A stretch of DNA of 7,792 nt from contig JAGHCE010000238.1 in the NCBI GenBank assembly GCA_021160625.1, forward strand, positions 1 to 7,792, in the 5' to 3' direction. Below, piece after piece: positions 6,680-7,792 of this stretch (the first letter of the stretch is position 1; each line of letters opens with the position of its first letter). The notes beneath the pieces were generated by a model that searched no databases, was not told the origin of the DNA, and was given only the letters and a program-made list of their open reading frames with translations. A program made the position numbers and the translations under genes. Origin of the DNA: Planctomycetota bacterium. Its GTDB lineage: Bacteria; Planctomycetota; DG-23; SLPQ01.

Positions 6680-7792
6680 ATGAGTAGACGCCGCGTTGCC
6701 ATCACGGGTCTCGGTGCCGTCACGCCCCTGGGCCTCAACGTCGCGGACTACTGGCAGGGTCTCGTTTCGGGCAGGTCCGGGATAGGTGGGATTACTGCTT
6801 TCGATGCGTCCGCCTACACCAGCCGCATTGCCGGTGAGGTGACGGGTTTTTCTTCCGGCGACTACTTCGACGTGCGCCTCAGCAAGCGGCTGGACCGCTT
6901 TTCCCAATTCACGATGGTCGCCGCCGTCGAGGCCGTCGAGGATGCCGGCATCGACTTTGCCGGCGAGGACCCACGCCGCTGCGGTGCGCTTATCGGCAGC
7001 GGCATCGGGGGCCTGCGGGAAATCGAGACGCAGTACGACCGGCTGCTTAAGCGTGGCCCGGGCAAGATTTCCCCCTTTATGATCCCGAAGCTGATGATGA
7101 ACGCCGCTGCGGGACAGCTGGCCATCTATTTCGGCCTGCGCGGGCCGAGTATGGCCATTGCATCGGCCTGCGCGTCGGCCACTCACACCATCGGCGAGGC
7201 GGCCTGGATAATAAGGCGCGGCGACGCCGATTGTGTCCTTGCAGGCGGCTCAGAGGCCGCCATCACGCCGCTGGGCCTGGGGGGGTTTTGTGCCTTGAAA
7301 GCCCTTTCGACGAGAAACGACGAGCCCGAGCGCGCATCGCGCCCCTTTGATGCTGAGCGAGACGGCTTTGTACTGGGCGAGGGTGCGGCGGTCCTCGTTA
7401 TGGAGGAGTGGGAGCACGCCCGCGCCAGGGGAGCCGATATCTACGCGGAGCTGGCCGGCTACGGCGCAAGCGACGATGCCTACCACCTTACCGCGCCGGA
7501 TCCGAAGGGCGCCGGGGCGGCCGAGGCGATAGAAAATGCCCTTGCCGATGCAGCTCTTGCCCCCGAAGCCGTCACCTACATCAACGCCCACGGTACTGCG
7601 ACGCCGTTCAACGACGCGATGGAAACCCAGGCCATAAAGCGGGCCTTCGGCGAGAGCGCGCGCAAGGTCACCATCTCGAGCACGAAGTCGATGACGGGGC
7701 ACCTGTTGGGGGCCTCCGGCGCGGTTGAACTGGTCGCGGCGGCAATGGCGATCAGGAAGTCCGTCGTGCCGCCTACGGCAAACCTCGAAAAC
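6680..7792 (+). CDS. fabF: 3-oxoacyl-[ACP] synthase II (KAS II), 3' truncated by the window
   Basis: FabF performs the elongating condensation of acyl-ACP with malonyl-ACP. The 371 visible codons are uninterrupted to the right edge; about 40 residues of a usual ~410-aa protein are missing. It begins MSRRRVAITGLGAVTPLG, the standard N-terminus. The catalytic set is present: Cys164 in ASACASATHTIGEA, His304 in INAHGTATPFND, Lys336 in SSTKSMTG, and His341 in GHLLGASGAVE. ALSTRNDEPERASRPFD and RDGFVLGEGAAVLVMEE also match the family. The nucleophile loop reads SACASA where TACASG is usual, a mild variation. The ATG follows the acpP TAA with no gap and no visible Shine-Dalgarno, so translation probably depends on acpP. 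The two His place it with FabF/FabB rather than FabH; the sequence fits FabF better. Confidence 0.95.
   Translation, partial: MSRRRVAITGLGAVTPLGLNVADYWQGLVSGRSGIGGITAFDASAYTSRIAGEVTGFSSGDYFDVRLSKRLDRFSQFTMVAAVEAVEDAGIDFAGEDPRRCGALIGSGIGGLREIETQYDRLLKRGPGKISPFMIPKLMMNAAAGQLAIYFGLRGPSMAIASACASATHTIGEAAWIIRRGDADCVLAGGSEAAITPLGLGGFCALKALSTRNDEPERASRPFDAERDGFVLGEGAAVLVMEEWEHARARGADIYAELAGYGASDDAYHLTAPDPKGAGAAEAIENALADAALAPEAVTYINAHGTATPFNDAMETQAIKRAFGESARKVTISSTKSMTGHLLGASGAVELVAAAMAIRKSVVPPTANLEN

Noticed and set aside
6071..7186. Minus-strand open frame (371 codons) across the fabD end, acpP and fabF
   Set aside because: Spans three real genes and the acpP promoter on the other strand; composition looks like a shadow.

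Overview
The window is GC-rich bacterial chromosome, densely packed, with every supported gene on the + strand. It is a housekeeping region: the 3' end of a PDZ-domain protein, alaS, and then a ribosomal-protein and fatty-acid-synthesis cluster in the order rpmF-plsX-fabH-fabD-acpP-fabF. fabF runs off the right edge. I see no mobile element, CRISPR array, tRNA, rRNA, phage gene or defence gene. The organism cannot be fixed from this stretch. The proteins are clearly bacterial, and some features (the Cys-rich insertion in AlaS, the GLSLG form of FabD) fit a Gram-negative-type lineage such as the planctomycete/PVC side, deltaproteobacteria or an uncultivated phylum. That placement is a weak inference.

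Layout. (1) Positions 2-412 hold the C-terminal part of a two-PDZ protein, probably an HtrA/DegP-like periplasmic protease. It overlaps alaS by an ATGA junction. (2) Positions 409-3075 hold a complete alaS. (3) The 103-nt gap at 3076-3178 holds a strong sigma70-type promoter (TTGACA, 16 nt, TAAAAT) that starts the lipid block. (4) rpmF, plsX, fabH and fabD (3179-6311) lie end to end with a 6-nt gap, an ATGA overlap and a TAATG overlap, which suggests one transcript with translational coupling. (5) The 131-nt gap at 6312-6442 holds a second promoter (TTGACA, 17 nt, TAGATT) and a leader of roughly 90 nt with a very strong Shine-Dalgarno that could fold into a hairpin. (6) acpP (6443-6679) begins at GTG, and fabF (6680 onward) begins on the base right after the acpP stop.

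How the genes work together. PlsX interconverts acyl-ACP and acyl-phosphate for phospholipid synthesis. FabD loads malonate onto ACP, FabH makes the first condensation with acetyl-CoA, ACP carries the growing chain, and FabF performs the elongating condensations. The keto-reductase gene fabG, which in the classical cluster lies between fabD and acpP, is absent here. Its place is taken by the acpP promoter and leader. The yceD (DUF177) gene that often precedes rpmF is also absent, and alaS stands there instead.

The region is largely ordinary. The points most worth a second look are the missing fabG, the acpP promoter and leader architecture, and the zero-gap acpP/fabF junction. Nothing in the window supports a claim of a new biological system.
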